This document shows positions 7,861 to 16,280 of a DNA stretch of 64,000 bases, piece by piece. Under the pieces are notes generated by a model that was not told where the DNA came from, ran no database searches, and saw only the letters and a program-made list of their open reading frames with translations. The DNA is from Chryseomicrobium sp. FSL W7-1435 (lineage in GTDB: Bacteria; Bacillota; Bacilli; Bacillales_A; Planococcaceae): NCBI RefSeq assembly GCF_038595005.1, contig NZ_CP151997.1:124001-188000 (forward strand), written 5' to 3'. Numbering within the stretch: the first letter of the stretch is position 1; the number at the start of each line of letters is the position of its first letter. Both the position numbers and the translations under genes were made by a program.

Positions 7861-8394
7861 GTGACAGAAGACCAAAAGAACGACCGGTTGAACGAAGCTA
7901 TGCAGGAGCATGGGGACATGATAAAACGCGTCATCTATTCCTATGTTAGAGATTTACAAAAAGCAGAGGATCTCACACAAGATACATTTCTAAAATTTTA
8001 TATTGGCATTGAAAGTTTTGAAGGTCGTGCCTCTCTCAAAACCTACTTGTACCGAATTGCTGTCAACGAAAGTTTAAATTACTTGAAGAGTTGGCATGCT
8101 CAAAAAGTTAAGTTCAGTGATAAACTGAAAATTTTCAGGAAGCGTGCTAGTAATGAAGATTCGCTACTTGAGAAAGAACAAACGTCCGAACTACATAAAG
8201 TGCTCGAATCGATGCCGCTTCATTATAGAGAATCTTTATGGCTACATTATTATGCTGAGCTCTCAGTTAATGAAACTGCAGAAGTTTTAGGGTGTTCGCC
8301 AAATACTGTGAAGACACGGCTTACCAGAGGTCGAGAATTACTGCGGAATGAATTGGAGGTGGATTGGCATGGATCTGAAACAACTTCTAAATGA
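7861..8394 (+). CDS. ECF-type sigma-70 family RNA polymerase sigma factor
   Basis: A 177-residue group IV sigma factor. Region 2 covers about residues 8-75 (IYSYVRDLQKAEDLTQDTFLKFY, with the WxxG-type turn replaced by SLKTYLYRIAVNESLNYL), and region 4 about 115-170 (MPLHYRESLWLHYYAELSVNETAEVLGCSPNTVKTRLTRGR, a clear helix-turn-helix). The GTG at 7861 is used because GGAAAGGATG fits it; the earlier in-frame ATG would sit inside the putative -10 element. Its last 26 bases overlap the next gene, a usual sigma/anti-sigma arrangement. A TGAAAC/TGTC element upstream suggests autoregulation. Confidence 0.88.
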   Translation: MTEDQKNDRLNEAMQEHGDMIKRVIYSYVRDLQKAEDLTQDTFLKFYIGIESFEGRASLKTYLYRIAVNESLNYLKSWHAQKVKFSDKLKIFRKRASNEDSLLEKEQTSELHKVLESMPLHYRESLWLHYYAELSVNETAEVLGCSPNTVKTRLTRGRELLRNELEVDWHGSETTSK

Positions 8395-9484
8395 AACGCT
8401 GCCAAAAGAAATCACGTTCAGCGAGCGTGAACAGCAACTTGTAAGAGAACGTGTTCGGAAAAAGCATTCCTTAAAGGCTATGAATTTGGTCCCTTTGGTC
8501 GCCTTACTTTTCATTGGTGTGATAGGGTATGCTTTGTTTGTGAGTTTTAACGACTCTGCGGCCTCCCCATTCGTCTATCATGAAGAAATCATAGTACCTG
8601 ACACGTACCAAAGTGCACTACACTGGTCGGTCTATGTTCCGGAAACCCATGAACTTATTTTCGCAAAAGAAGATGGTGCCTATAGTTATGCTATCGATGA
8701 GAAACTCACAGAGAAAATCGCAAACTTCGCAGGTCCTGGTGCTCAACATTCTTATGTAGCCAATGACAAATGGCTCGTTTGGGGAGATTTTGAGAATGAA
8801 GATTACACACTCAATATATTAAATCGAAGCAACAAAGAGCTTGCTGTCATACCTTCTATCAACCCAATTGAGTTAACTTTAGAAAACAATACATTGTTTT
8901 ATACAAACTTCTACACGAATGATCATAATCACTACATGATGGATTTAACTATACAAATCCCAGCACTACTTCATACAAATGAGAAGATGGATACAAGAGG
9001 TGCCTACCAAAATCATAGAGCTGTCATTTTAAATAGTTTTGAAGATACCTCTACTTTATTTGTCTATGATACGCTATCTGGCAAATTGATTCAGAAGCAA
9101 TCAAATATTCCTTATAGCTCTGTTTACAATATGCATGTAGTAAATGACCGAGTTTACTTTGACTTTGCAACGGAAGAAGGTCGACTTGAGCTTGGTTATA
9201 TGGATATTCAAACAGGCGCTTTCCAAATGATTGAAACGCCAGAATACAGTTTTTCAGCTGTTCACGACAACTATTTAGCGCTTAGTGTCACAGACAGCTG
9301 GGGAGAAGACACAGACGATGTGGAGCTTTTCAGGATTGAAAACAACATTGCAGTTCCTTACAGTGACTTCCCGAAAGTGAAAGATCGTCTTGTCACTCCA
9401 CAATTTTCTCTAGATGGCACGCTCCAAATGGTGGAAGAGAACTATTCCGATGGCGGTCCAACCATCCATTTAATAAAACCATAA
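8369..9484 (+). CDS. Candidate membrane anti-sigma factor with extracytoplasmic propeller-like domain
   Basis: A 371-residue single-span protein: a charged cytoplasmic N-terminus of about 35 residues, one transmembrane helix (roughly 38-58), and an external domain of about 310 residues made of repeated beta-strand motifs (HELIFAKEDGAYSYAI, KWLVWGDFENEDYTLNIL, RVYFDFATEEGRLELGYM) that resemble beta-propeller blades. It lacks the HxxxCxxC zinc anti-sigma motif. The assignment comes from overlap with the ECF sigma gene and from topology. GGAGGTGG lies 7 bases before the chosen ATG. The external domain is the likely sensor. Confidence 0.65.
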   Translation: MDLKQLLNETLPKEITFSEREQQLVRERVRKKHSLKAMNLVPLVALLFIGVIGYALFVSFNDSAASPFVYHEEIIVPDTYQSALHWSVYVPETHELIFAKEDGAYSYAIDEKLTEKIANFAGPGAQHSYVANDKWLVWGDFENEDYTLNILNRSNKELAVIPSINPIELTLENNTLFYTNFYTNDHNHYMMDLTIQIPALLHTNEKMDTRGAYQNHRAVILNSFEDTSTLFVYDTLSGKLIQKQSNIPYSSVYNMHVVNDRVYFDFATEEGRLELGYMDIQTGAFQMIETPEYSFSAVHDNYLALSVTDSWGEDTDDVELFRIENNIAVPYSDFPKVKDRLVTPQFSLDGTLQMVEENYSDGGPTIHLIKP

Positions 9485-9487
9485 AAC

Positions 9488-9511
9488 AACCTCGGCGCAC
9501 TCGCCGAGGTT
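9488..9511. terminator. Bidirectional terminator
   Basis: A 10-bp stem AACCTCGGCG/CGCCGAGGTT with a 4-base loop, followed by TTTAATTTG on the plus strand and TTTTAT on the minus strand. Confidence 0.82.
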
Positions 9512-9889
9512 TTAATTTGTCTCCATAATAGCAAAGTAATTGTCTTCTCTATCGGCAAAATTAAAGAATTTACTGTCGCCCATCTGAACCTTCTCCCCAA
9601 GAGTCACTCCTTTAAGTTGAAGCTTGTCATAGAGTGCATCCAAATCTGAAGTGAAGAACAGTAAAGAAGGTGTTCCAAAGTTTATATCTGGACTATTCTT
9701 CTCTACAAACGCACGGTCATGCAGAATCACGGTCGTTTCTGCATCAGCTGTCGGCGCAATTTGCACCCAGCGCATCTCACCGTCTCGATAGTCTTGCAAA
9801 ATCACAAACTCCATATCTTCCTGCCAAAACCGAATAGCTTCATCTTGATCGTTAACATACACCATAACTTCCCCTAGCTTCGAAATCAT
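9512..9889 (-). CDS. VOC-family (glyoxalase/bleomycin-resistance-like) protein
   Basis: A 125-residue single VOC domain with the beta-alpha-beta-beta-beta repeat. The opening KLGEVMVYVNDQDEAIRFWQE and the closing FFNFADREDNYFAIMET are typical of the family. The first His metal ligand seems replaced (GEVMVYV), so catalysis is uncertain; binding or sequestration is equally plausible. It is convergent with the anti-sigma candidate and is monocistronic. Confidence 0.75.
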   Translation of the reverse strand: MISKLGEVMVYVNDQDEAIRFWQEDMEFVILQDYRDGEMRWVQIAPTADAETTVILHDRAFVEKNSPDINFGTPSLLFFTSDLDALYDKLQLKGVTLGEKVQMGDSKFFNFADREDNYFAIMETN

Positions 9890-10012
9890 CTCGTCGCCTC
9901 CTTTTCTACTTCATTCTAGGTAGAGGCCTATCATTCCTTCCTATTGAAGAAAATCTTTATGAGAACTGCTACACTAGTGGATAGAACTACTTACTAGAAA
10001 TGAGGGATTTGA

Positions 10013-11029
10013 ATGATTGATTTACGAAGTGATACAGTGACCAAACCAGACGAGCGAATGCGTCGTGCCATGTATGAAGCGGAAGTTGGCGATGACGTTT
10101 ACGGAGAAGACCCTACCGTTAACCGCTTGGAACAGCGAGCGGCAGAAATTCTAGGCAAAGAAGCTGCACTATTTGTTACAAGCGGGACACAAGGGAACCA
10201 AATAGCCGGTCTTATCCATTGTCGCCCTGGTCAAGAAGTTATACTTGAATCACAGTCTCACATTTTTTTATATGAAGGAGGCGCCATGTCTGCCCTCGCT
10301 GGTGTGCAATTGAAAACGATTGATGGTATTCGTGGTGCTATGGACCCGACCCTTGTAGAAGCCGCCATACGTGGAAAAGATATTCATGAACCGGAGACAG
10401 GGTTAATTTGTTTAGAAAACACGCATAATAAAGCGGGTGGAGCGGTTCTTCCGGTAGAGCATATGAAAGCTATTTATGAAGTCGCACAAGCCCACAACAT
10501 TCCTGTTCACTTAGATGGGGCTCGTCTATTCAATGCGCAAGCAGCAACTGGTATTCCTGTTGCTGAATTTGCCAACTATACGGATACCGTTCAATTCTGT
10601 TTGTCAAAAGGACTCGGTGCACCCGTTGGATCTATCATCGCAGGTTCAGCTGATTTTATTCATCAGGCACGAAAATGGCGCAAGCGTCTAGGGGGTGGCC
10701 TTCGACAAGTTGGCGTTTTAGCTGCTCCAGCACTTATTGCGCTCGAAGAAAACCCTGAACGATTACAAAAGGATCATCAGCTCGCTAAGTTGTTGGCGGA
10801 AGGCATTCGACAGTTGACTACATTACGTGTTGTGAACGAAGTAGATACAAATATCTTGCTCGTCGAGCTAACAGATCCTTCCCACACTACTGAACACCTA
10901 CTCTCTCATTTAAAAGACAACTCTATTCTTGCGGGTGGATTTGGTGCAGGAGTTATTCGTTTAGTTACAAACAACGGAATAGACGAGGTACATATCCAAC
11001 AAACATTGCATGCACTTTCCAAATTTTAA
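10013..11029 (+). CDS. ltaE: Low-specificity L-threonine aldolase
   Basis: A 338-residue PLP-dependent fold-type I enzyme that cleaves threonine or allo-threonine to glycine and acetaldehyde in the cytosol. Diagnostic segments are MIDLRSDTVTKP at the N-terminus, GDDVYGEDPT, FVTSGTQGNQ, HLDGARLFNA with the cofactor Asp, and FCLSKGLGAPVGS with the PLP lysine at residue 199. Length is normal for the family. GAGGG precedes the ATG. It is followed by an alcohol dehydrogenase in the same direction; the pairing could remove the aldehyde product, though a structured spacer separates them. Confidence 0.92.
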   Translation: MIDLRSDTVTKPDERMRRAMYEAEVGDDVYGEDPTVNRLEQRAAEILGKEAALFVTSGTQGNQIAGLIHCRPGQEVILESQSHIFLYEGGAMSALAGVQLKTIDGIRGAMDPTLVEAAIRGKDIHEPETGLICLENTHNKAGGAVLPVEHMKAIYEVAQAHNIPVHLDGARLFNAQAATGIPVAEFANYTDTVQFCLSKGLGAPVGSIIAGSADFIHQARKWRKRLGGGLRQVGVLAAPALIALEENPERLQKDHQLAKLLAEGIRQLTTLRVVNEVDTNILLVELTDPSHTTEHLLSHLKDNSILAGGFGAGVIRLVTNNGIDEVHIQQTLHALSKF

Positions 11030-11064
11030 GTAATTTACCACTATAGTCGCAGACTATCTCGCGG

Positions 11065-11101
11065 CCTTCTGGGGAATAGTAGTTTTATCCAAGCCAGAAG
11101 G
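11065..11101 (+). other. Hairpin in the leader of the alcohol dehydrogenase
   Basis: CCTTCTGG (11065-11072) pairs with CCAGAAGG (11094-11101). The 3' arm carries the AGAAGGG that is the only ribosome-binding-like sequence before the ATG at 11117, so the structure could affect translation. There is no T-run after it. Confidence 0.4.
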
Positions 11102-11116
11102 GAAGTTGATTTTGCT

Positions 11117-12256
11117 ATGAAAGCTGTCACGTTTCAAGGCTCAAAAGATGTCCAAGTCAAAGAGGTAGCCGATGCAAAGCTTGAGAAGTCTGATGATATT
11201 GTTGTAAGAATTACCACGACTGCCATTTGCGGTTCAGACCTTCATATTTATCGCGGTGCGGTCCCTGCACGTAAAGGGTACGTTATTGGACACGAACCGA
11301 TGGGGATTGTTGAAGAAGTAGGTCCCGATGTAACATCTGTAAAAAAAGGAGACCGCGTTGTCATTCCCTTTAATGTAGCGTGTGGTGAATGCTTTTACTG
11401 TCAGCACGAGATGGAAAGTCAATGTGACAATTCAAATGAAAATCCAGCTGTTGATTCAGGAGGTTACTTCGGATTTACGGAGCGCTATGGAGACTGGGCT
11501 GGTGGACAAGCAGAATACCTACGAGTACCATTCGGCAACTACCTTCCATTCAAAATCCCGGAATCTAGTGAATTAGAAGATGAAGCCCTACTTTTCTTAT
11601 CAGACGTATTGCCTACCGCTTGGTGGAGTGTTAAAAATTCGGGGATGAAAAAAGGAGATACTGTAACAGTATTAGGTTGTGGTCCGGTTGGATTAATGGC
11701 GCAAAAATTTGCCTGGATGCAAGGAGCAAAACGCGTCATAGCAGTTGATCACGTTCCGTATAGACTGCAAAAAGCTATACAGATGAACAAAGTGGAAGCC
11801 TATAATTTTGATGATTTTGACCATATGGGGAAACATATTCGAGAAATCACGAATGGTGGATCAGACGTTGTAATTGATTGCGTCGGGATGGATGGAAAGA
11901 TGTCTCTTGCTGATAAAGCTCAGCAAAAACTAAAACTGCAAGGCGGGACATTGAGCGCTCTCGATATCGGACTTGATGCCGTACGCAAATTCGGAACGAT
12001 TCAACTAACAGGTGTATACGGCTCTACCTACAACAATTTTCCACTGGGGAATATCTTTGAACGTAATGTCGAATTGAAAATGGGCCAAGCACCAGTTGTT
12101 CATTTGATGCCGATGTTGTATAAAAAAATTGAGGACGGAGAATTTGACCCGACTGAAATCATTACACATCGAATGCCTCTGGACCAAGCAGCAGAAGCAT
12201 ATGAACTGTTTCATGACCACCAAGACGACAGTATCAAGTTTGTTTTAAAGCCCTAA
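11117..12256 (+). CDS. Zinc-dependent medium-chain alcohol dehydrogenase (AdhB/FdhA-like)
   Basis: A 379-residue MDR dehydrogenase. The catalytic zinc ligands are in AICGSDLH (Cys) and GHEPMG (His-Glu). The structural zinc motif is complete (Cys in ACGECFYCQHEMESQC). The nucleotide-binding motif is LGCGPVGLMAQ. The long segment between the zinc lobe and the Rossmann fold (ENPAVDSGGYFGF...GGQAEYLRVP) is typical of glutathione-independent formaldehyde-dehydrogenase-like enzymes, as in Bacillus AdhB. The substrate is a guess: a short alcohol or aldehyde. The ribosome-binding site is weak or distant and lies in a hairpin. Confidence 0.88.
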   Translation: MKAVTFQGSKDVQVKEVADAKLEKSDDIVVRITTTAICGSDLHIYRGAVPARKGYVIGHEPMGIVEEVGPDVTSVKKGDRVVIPFNVACGECFYCQHEMESQCDNSNENPAVDSGGYFGFTERYGDWAGGQAEYLRVPFGNYLPFKIPESSELEDEALLFLSDVLPTAWWSVKNSGMKKGDTVTVLGCGPVGLMAQKFAWMQGAKRVIAVDHVPYRLQKAIQMNKVEAYNFDDFDHMGKHIREITNGGSDVVIDCVGMDGKMSLADKAQQKLKLQGGTLSALDIGLDAVRKFGTIQLTGVYGSTYNNFPLGNIFERNVELKMGQAPVVHLMPMLYKKIEDGEFDPTEIITHRMPLDQAAEAYELFHDHQDDSIKFVLKP

Positions 12257-12259
12257 GTA

Positions 12260-12284
12260 AAAAGAGCGCTCATTGCGCTCTTTT
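12260..12284. terminator. Bidirectional terminator
   Basis: AAAAGAGCGC pairs with GCGCTCTTTT (12260-12269 with 12275-12284) with T-runs on both sides, ending the dehydrogenase and, on the minus strand, the sugar-sensor operon. Confidence 0.85.
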
Positions 12285-12285
12285 T

Positions 12286-13326
12286 TTAGTCCCCATATAC
12301 ATCCTGATAGCTATGGTAACCATCTTGGATAACAGTTTCGTCAATCGTCTCACGCGTGACAGCAATTGGTTCAATTAAAACTGAAGGTACTTCTTTTTTT
12401 CCATTGTTTACATAGCTACTAGTTACAACCTCTTCTCCTCGTGCAAGAGTCACAGCAAGCTCTGCTGCCGTTTGTGACAAATGCCGAATTGGTTTGTAAA
12501 CGGTCATCAATTGATCTCCACTCACAATTCGCCGAATTCCCGCCAAGTCTGCATCTTGCCCTGTCATGGGAATCTTGCCCTCTAATCCATAAGCAGCCAA
12601 TGCTTCTTGCACACCACCACCCGTTGCATCATTCGCTGCAATGATGGCATCAACCTGTTGGTTGTTTATTTCTAAAGCCTGTGTCATATTGTTCTTTGCA
12701 TTCACAGGCGTCCAATCCTCGGTCCATTGGTCATAAATGATACGCACACGTCCGGCGTCAATGGCTGGTTGCAGCACAGAGAAAACACCACGTTTCAACA
12801 GATGCGCATTGTTGTCAGTATCCGCACCACCGATAAACACAAAATTCCCTTCAGACACTTCTTTTAACATGGCTTGCGCCTGTAACTCCCCCACCCGTTC
12901 ATTATCAAAAGAAACATATAAATCAATGTCGGCATTTTTCACTAACCGATCATATGAAATCACCTTAATACCCGCTTGGTGTGCTTTGTGAACAATAGCC
13001 GCGGTCGCCTCTGCATTATGTGGCACAATAACGAGCACATCTATACCACTTTGAATAAGCGTCTCAGCTTGGGCAACCTGTAAAACATCATCGCCATTGG
13101 CAGCTGTGATCATGACCTCTGCTCCCAGTGACTCGACAGCTTCTTTAAAAAGGTCACGGTCTTTTTTCCAACGGTCTTCCACCAACGTGTCCATAGAGAA
13201 GCCGATCCTTACTTCTTCTACCTGCTTCGTTGGAGGATCAGGAACCGCTGAGAGAATCTCCTCTTGCTGACACCCGCTCACTAAAGCTAGGAATACCATC
13301 ATCTGTATAATCCAAGATTTTCTCAT
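12286..13326 (-). CDS. Sugar-binding lipoprotein, second XylF/ChvE-type SBP
   Basis: A 346-residue periplasmic-binding-protein-1 family lipoprotein. The signal peptide ends in lipobox LVSGC, so Cys19 is the probable lipidation site. Family segments include RIGFSMDTLVEDRWKKD, DVLVIVPHNAEA, VISYDRLV, FIGGADTDNNAHLLKRG and AANDATGGGVQEAL, all close to D-xylose-binding XylF. It is the last gene of the sensor block (SBP-kinase-regulator-SBP), 12 bases after the response regulator. It is distinct from the chvE product upstream, so it may feed the same permease with another sugar or act in sensing. Confidence 0.85.
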   Translation of the reverse strand: MRKSWIIQMMVFLALVSGCQQEEILSAVPDPPTKQVEEVRIGFSMDTLVEDRWKKDRDLFKEAVESLGAEVMITAANGDDVLQVAQAETLIQSGIDVLVIVPHNAEATAAIVHKAHQAGIKVISYDRLVKNADIDLYVSFDNERVGELQAQAMLKEVSEGNFVFIGGADTDNNAHLLKRGVFSVLQPAIDAGRVRIIYDQWTEDWTPVNAKNNMTQALEINNQQVDAIIAANDATGGGVQEALAAYGLEGKIPMTGQDADLAGIRRIVSGDQLMTVYKPIRHLSQTAAELAVTLARGEEVVTSSYVNNGKKEVPSVLIEPIAVTRETIDETVIQDGYHSYQDVYGD

Positions 13327-13338
13327 AGGCTCGCCTCC

Positions 13339-14841
13339 TTACCGGATAGGTAGTTGCTTACGGTATTCAGAAGGCGATTGTCCGCACATCTTTTTAAACA
13401 CTTTGCTGAAGTAGTTCGGTTCATGATAGCCCACCTCAAAACTAATTTCTTTGAGACTCTTATCAGGATCTTTCAGTAGCTGTTTCGCATGCTGAATACG
13501 GCACTCGGTTAGATAATCAATATAATTGACTCCAAGTTTATCTTTAAACAGCTTACTTAAGTACATGGGTGTAAAATCTACTAATTCTGCCAAACGGTCA
13601 AGTGACAATTCTTCGTGCGAATGTTCCTCTATATAGCGCTTCACTATCTGCACCTTGTTTGATTCCGCTGTTCCAAGATGCGATGTGTAATACGTTGCGA
13701 CTTGAGAGAGAATGCCCTGCACTTCAGCTCGTAATTGACGATAGTTCGACGATTGGAAAGATAGGTAAGCTGGTTGGCTGCTCATACCTAGGTGTTCAAG
13801 TGCGCGTTGTATGATCCAAAACAACTCTAATACACGCTGTTGAGAATAAATCAGCGGTTGACCATGTTGCTCTTGTTGATCAATAAACTCATTCAAAATT
13901 TGCTCAATCTGGTGCCAGTCTCCCTGATCTAATGCTTCAAAAAACTGTTGCTCTTTGTGCCGAATGTTGGTAGTTCCTAGAGGTTGAATTTGAGTGCTGG
14001 TCTCTTCATAAAATCGGAACCGTACGGATTGTGAGTGTGAAGCTAAGGCAAATACTGCTTGCTGATAAGATACCGCCACTTGGGCCAGCTCTTTGACTTC
14101 CTCTCCCACTCCTACAAAAATACCTACTTGATCTCGTAAATGAGCAATCATGTTTTGGACAAATGGCATTGCCTGTGAGCGGTAAGACACACCTTCTCTT
14201 CGAAACACAATAATAGGTAGCTGCTTCCCGTAGAGCGCTCCCACAAAGGCATTTTCAGATTCACGAACGCGCTCCTTGACTTGACGGTACAACGCCTCTG
14301 TTGGCTCCGGAAAGTAAATAACCACTACAAAAGCAGGTCGCGCAACGATTCCAACAGATTCCATCAATGCGTCCAACTGAACATCATGCACATGATGAAA
14401 TAGCAATTGCGTCACCAGCTCCGTCTCTAGTAAACGCTCAGCCTGTTGGTCGGTTCGCAGTTTTTTTGCTTCCATCTTGCATTGTTCAATGACAGCTTCT
14501 ACTGTAGCTATGATTTCACTACGTTTACTCGGTTTTAATAAATACTCTTTTACACCTAAACGAAGTGCTTGTCGGGCGTAATCGAAGGTATCAAATGCCG
14601 TTACCATGACACCGCGCACTGTTGGATGAATGGCTTGAATTTGTTGCAACGTCTCGATTCCATTGATGCCTGGCATCATAATATCCATAAGAACAATATC
14701 CGGACGTTCTATTTCGGCAATCTCAATAGCCTGGTAGCCATTTCGAGCATCAAAGATGGTCAATTCTGCAAACGCATCAGATAATATTCGGCGCATTCCT
14801 TCACGCTCAATTGGCTCATCGTCTACTATCAACAGCTTCAT
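13339..14841 (-). CDS. YesN-type response regulator (REC-AraC)
   Basis: A 500-residue regulator. The receiver domain (1-120) has the acidic pocket DDE (7-9), phospho-acceptor Asp53 in LMDIMMPG and the conserved Lys in EYLLKP. A long linker of about 270 residues follows. The C-terminal 100 residues are an AraC/XylS double helix-turn-helix (LDRLAELVDFTPMYLSKLFK and ISFEVGYHEPNYFSKVFKK). It overlaps the kinase gene by four bases (ATGA), so translation is coupled. Probable targets are the sugar transporter genes upstream. Confidence 0.92.
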   Translation of the reverse strand: MKLLIVDDEPIEREGMRRILSDAFAELTIFDARNGYQAIEIAEIERPDIVLMDIMMPGINGIETLQQIQAIHPTVRGVMVTAFDTFDYARQALRLGVKEYLLKPSKRSEIIATVEAVIEQCKMEAKKLRTDQQAERLLETELVTQLLFHHVHDVQLDALMESVGIVARPAFVVVIYFPEPTEALYRQVKERVRESENAFVGALYGKQLPIIVFRREGVSYRSQAMPFVQNMIAHLRDQVGIFVGVGEEVKELAQVAVSYQQAVFALASHSQSVRFRFYEETSTQIQPLGTTNIRHKEQQFFEALDQGDWHQIEQILNEFIDQQEQHGQPLIYSQQRVLELFWIIQRALEHLGMSSQPAYLSFQSSNYRQLRAEVQGILSQVATYYTSHLGTAESNKVQIVKRYIEEHSHEELSLDRLAELVDFTPMYLSKLFKDKLGVNYIDYLTECRIQHAKQLLKDPDKSLKEISFEVGYHEPNYFSKVFKKMCGQSPSEYRKQLPIR

Positions 14842-16280
14842 ATAGATGCTCCTCCTTCCTCTACTGGAATGCGAATACTGACCGTCGTCCCTTTATTTAG
14901 AGCACTTTGAATGGTCAGTAAATCAGCCATGCCATAAAATAAGTGCAGTCTCTTCAACACATTTTGAAAACCGATGCTAGTAGAATGTCCTGTCTCTGCT
15001 TGTACCTCTTGAGAAAGCAGTCGCGTCAATTCTTCTTCAGACATTCCAGGACCATCATCTTCAATCTCAGCAACCACAAAAGCCTCTTGTCTGTAGATTC
15101 GTAAAGTAATCGATCCACCGTCCACCAACTTTTCTACACCATGAATCATGGCATTTTCAATAATTGGTTGAAGGGTCAGACTCGGAATAGCAATTGACAA
15201 GTAACGAGAATCTACCTCTTGTTGAAATGTCAGTCGATCGGAAAACCGTGCTTTTTGAATAGCGATGTATTGTTCAATGACCCGTACTTCTTCGCCAAGC
15301 GTCACGGACTGATCTACTTTTTTCAAACTGTATCTGAGCAAATCGGCCACACTGACTAACAAGTCACTCGTTTCTTCTGCGCCATCTAAATACGCCTTTT
15401 TAGAGAGCGTATTCAGTGTATTAAATAAAAAATGAGGATTAATTTGACTCTGTAGACTCTTTAACTGACTTTCTTTTAGCAATAGTTGATTTTCTTGCAA
15501 TTCATTTTCAAGACGCGCTTTCTCTTGCGTCTCTTGAAATAGATCATTGATATTGCCACGCATGGTTTCAAATGTTCTGGCTAAGAAAGCGATTTCATCA
15601 TTTGAGGTAATTTGAATAGGCGTTTGGAAGTTGCCTTGGGCTACCTCATTAGCGGCTAGAGTTAGCTCATGTACCGGTTTAGTTATGGACAGCGAGAAGC
15701 GATAGGTCACCAGCAACACAATAGCTGTAATAAGACCTAACAACCAAAGCCCCAGTCTCTCTAGTTCTTGGGACTGCTCAAGCACACCGCGGTACAATGT
15801 ATTGTAGGTACGTAGCTCGCGATCTAATATATACAATGTGCGGCTCTCAAGTGCGGCGGCAATTCGATTGGCTTCATTAAACTCTTGCGCAGCTGCATCT
15901 ACCTCTGACTGTTTGGCAAAGCTCAGTGTTCGATTAGATGCTTCAATCAAACTATCAATCATTAGCAAATAATTGGTCATGTCTAGTTGATTGTCCTCAG
16001 TACGAAATGTCCTAACTTGCTGCTGAATACCTTGAAGTTGCTGCTCTTGTCGCTTCAACTTGTCTTCTTGAGAAGGAACTGGAAGTCGTATGTATTCATT
16101 CAGTTCAGCAACTAGTGTTTGACTTGACGTGGTCACTTCATTCATTTGCAAATAGCGACTGAGTATAGAACTATACTGCTCTTGTGCTTGTTGGTTTGAG
16201 TAAGTCAATGCTACCCAAATGCCGCCCATAATCAGTACAGCTAGTGAGACGAGTCCCCATATTTTATTTTGAATCGTCAT
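14838..16280 (-). CDS. YesM/LytS-type sensor histidine kinase
   Basis: A 480-residue membrane kinase. TM1 is near residues 8-28 and TM2 near 175-198, flanking an extracytoplasmic helical region of about 145 residues. HAMP follows (about 196-250), then a short coiled coil, then the His_kinase motif QINPHFLFNTLN with the phospho-His near 279, then HATPase_c with NAMIHG and DDGPGMS. The external part has no recognisable ligand pocket, which fits a kinase that reads a separate tethered binding protein. It overlaps the tethered SBP gene by four bases. Confidence 0.92.
   Translation of the reverse strand: MTIQNKIWGLVSLAVLIMGGIWVALTYSNQQAQEQYSSILSRYLQMNEVTTSSQTLVAELNEYIRLPVPSQEDKLKRQEQQLQGIQQQVRTFRTEDNQLDMTNYLLMIDSLIEASNRTLSFAKQSEVDAAAQEFNEANRIAAALESRTLYILDRELRTYNTLYRGVLEQSQELERLGLWLLGLITAIVLLVTYRFSLSITKPVHELTLAANEVAQGNFQTPIQITSNDEIAFLARTFETMRGNINDLFQETQEKARLENELQENQLLLKESQLKSLQSQINPHFLFNTLNTLSKKAYLDGAEETSDLLVSVADLLRYSLKKVDQSVTLGEEVRVIEQYIAIQKARFSDRLTFQQEVDSRYLSIAIPSLTLQPIIENAMIHGVEKLVDGGSITLRIYRQEAFVVAEIEDDGPGMSEEELTRLLSQEVQAETGHSTSIGFQNVLKRLHLFYGMADLLTIQSALNKGTTVSIRIPVEEGGASI

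Noticed and set aside
9900-10012. Possible T-box or amino-acid riboswitch before threonine aldolase
   Set aside because: The leader is short and I see no T-box sequence (TGGNACCGCG) or other conserved riboswitch core.
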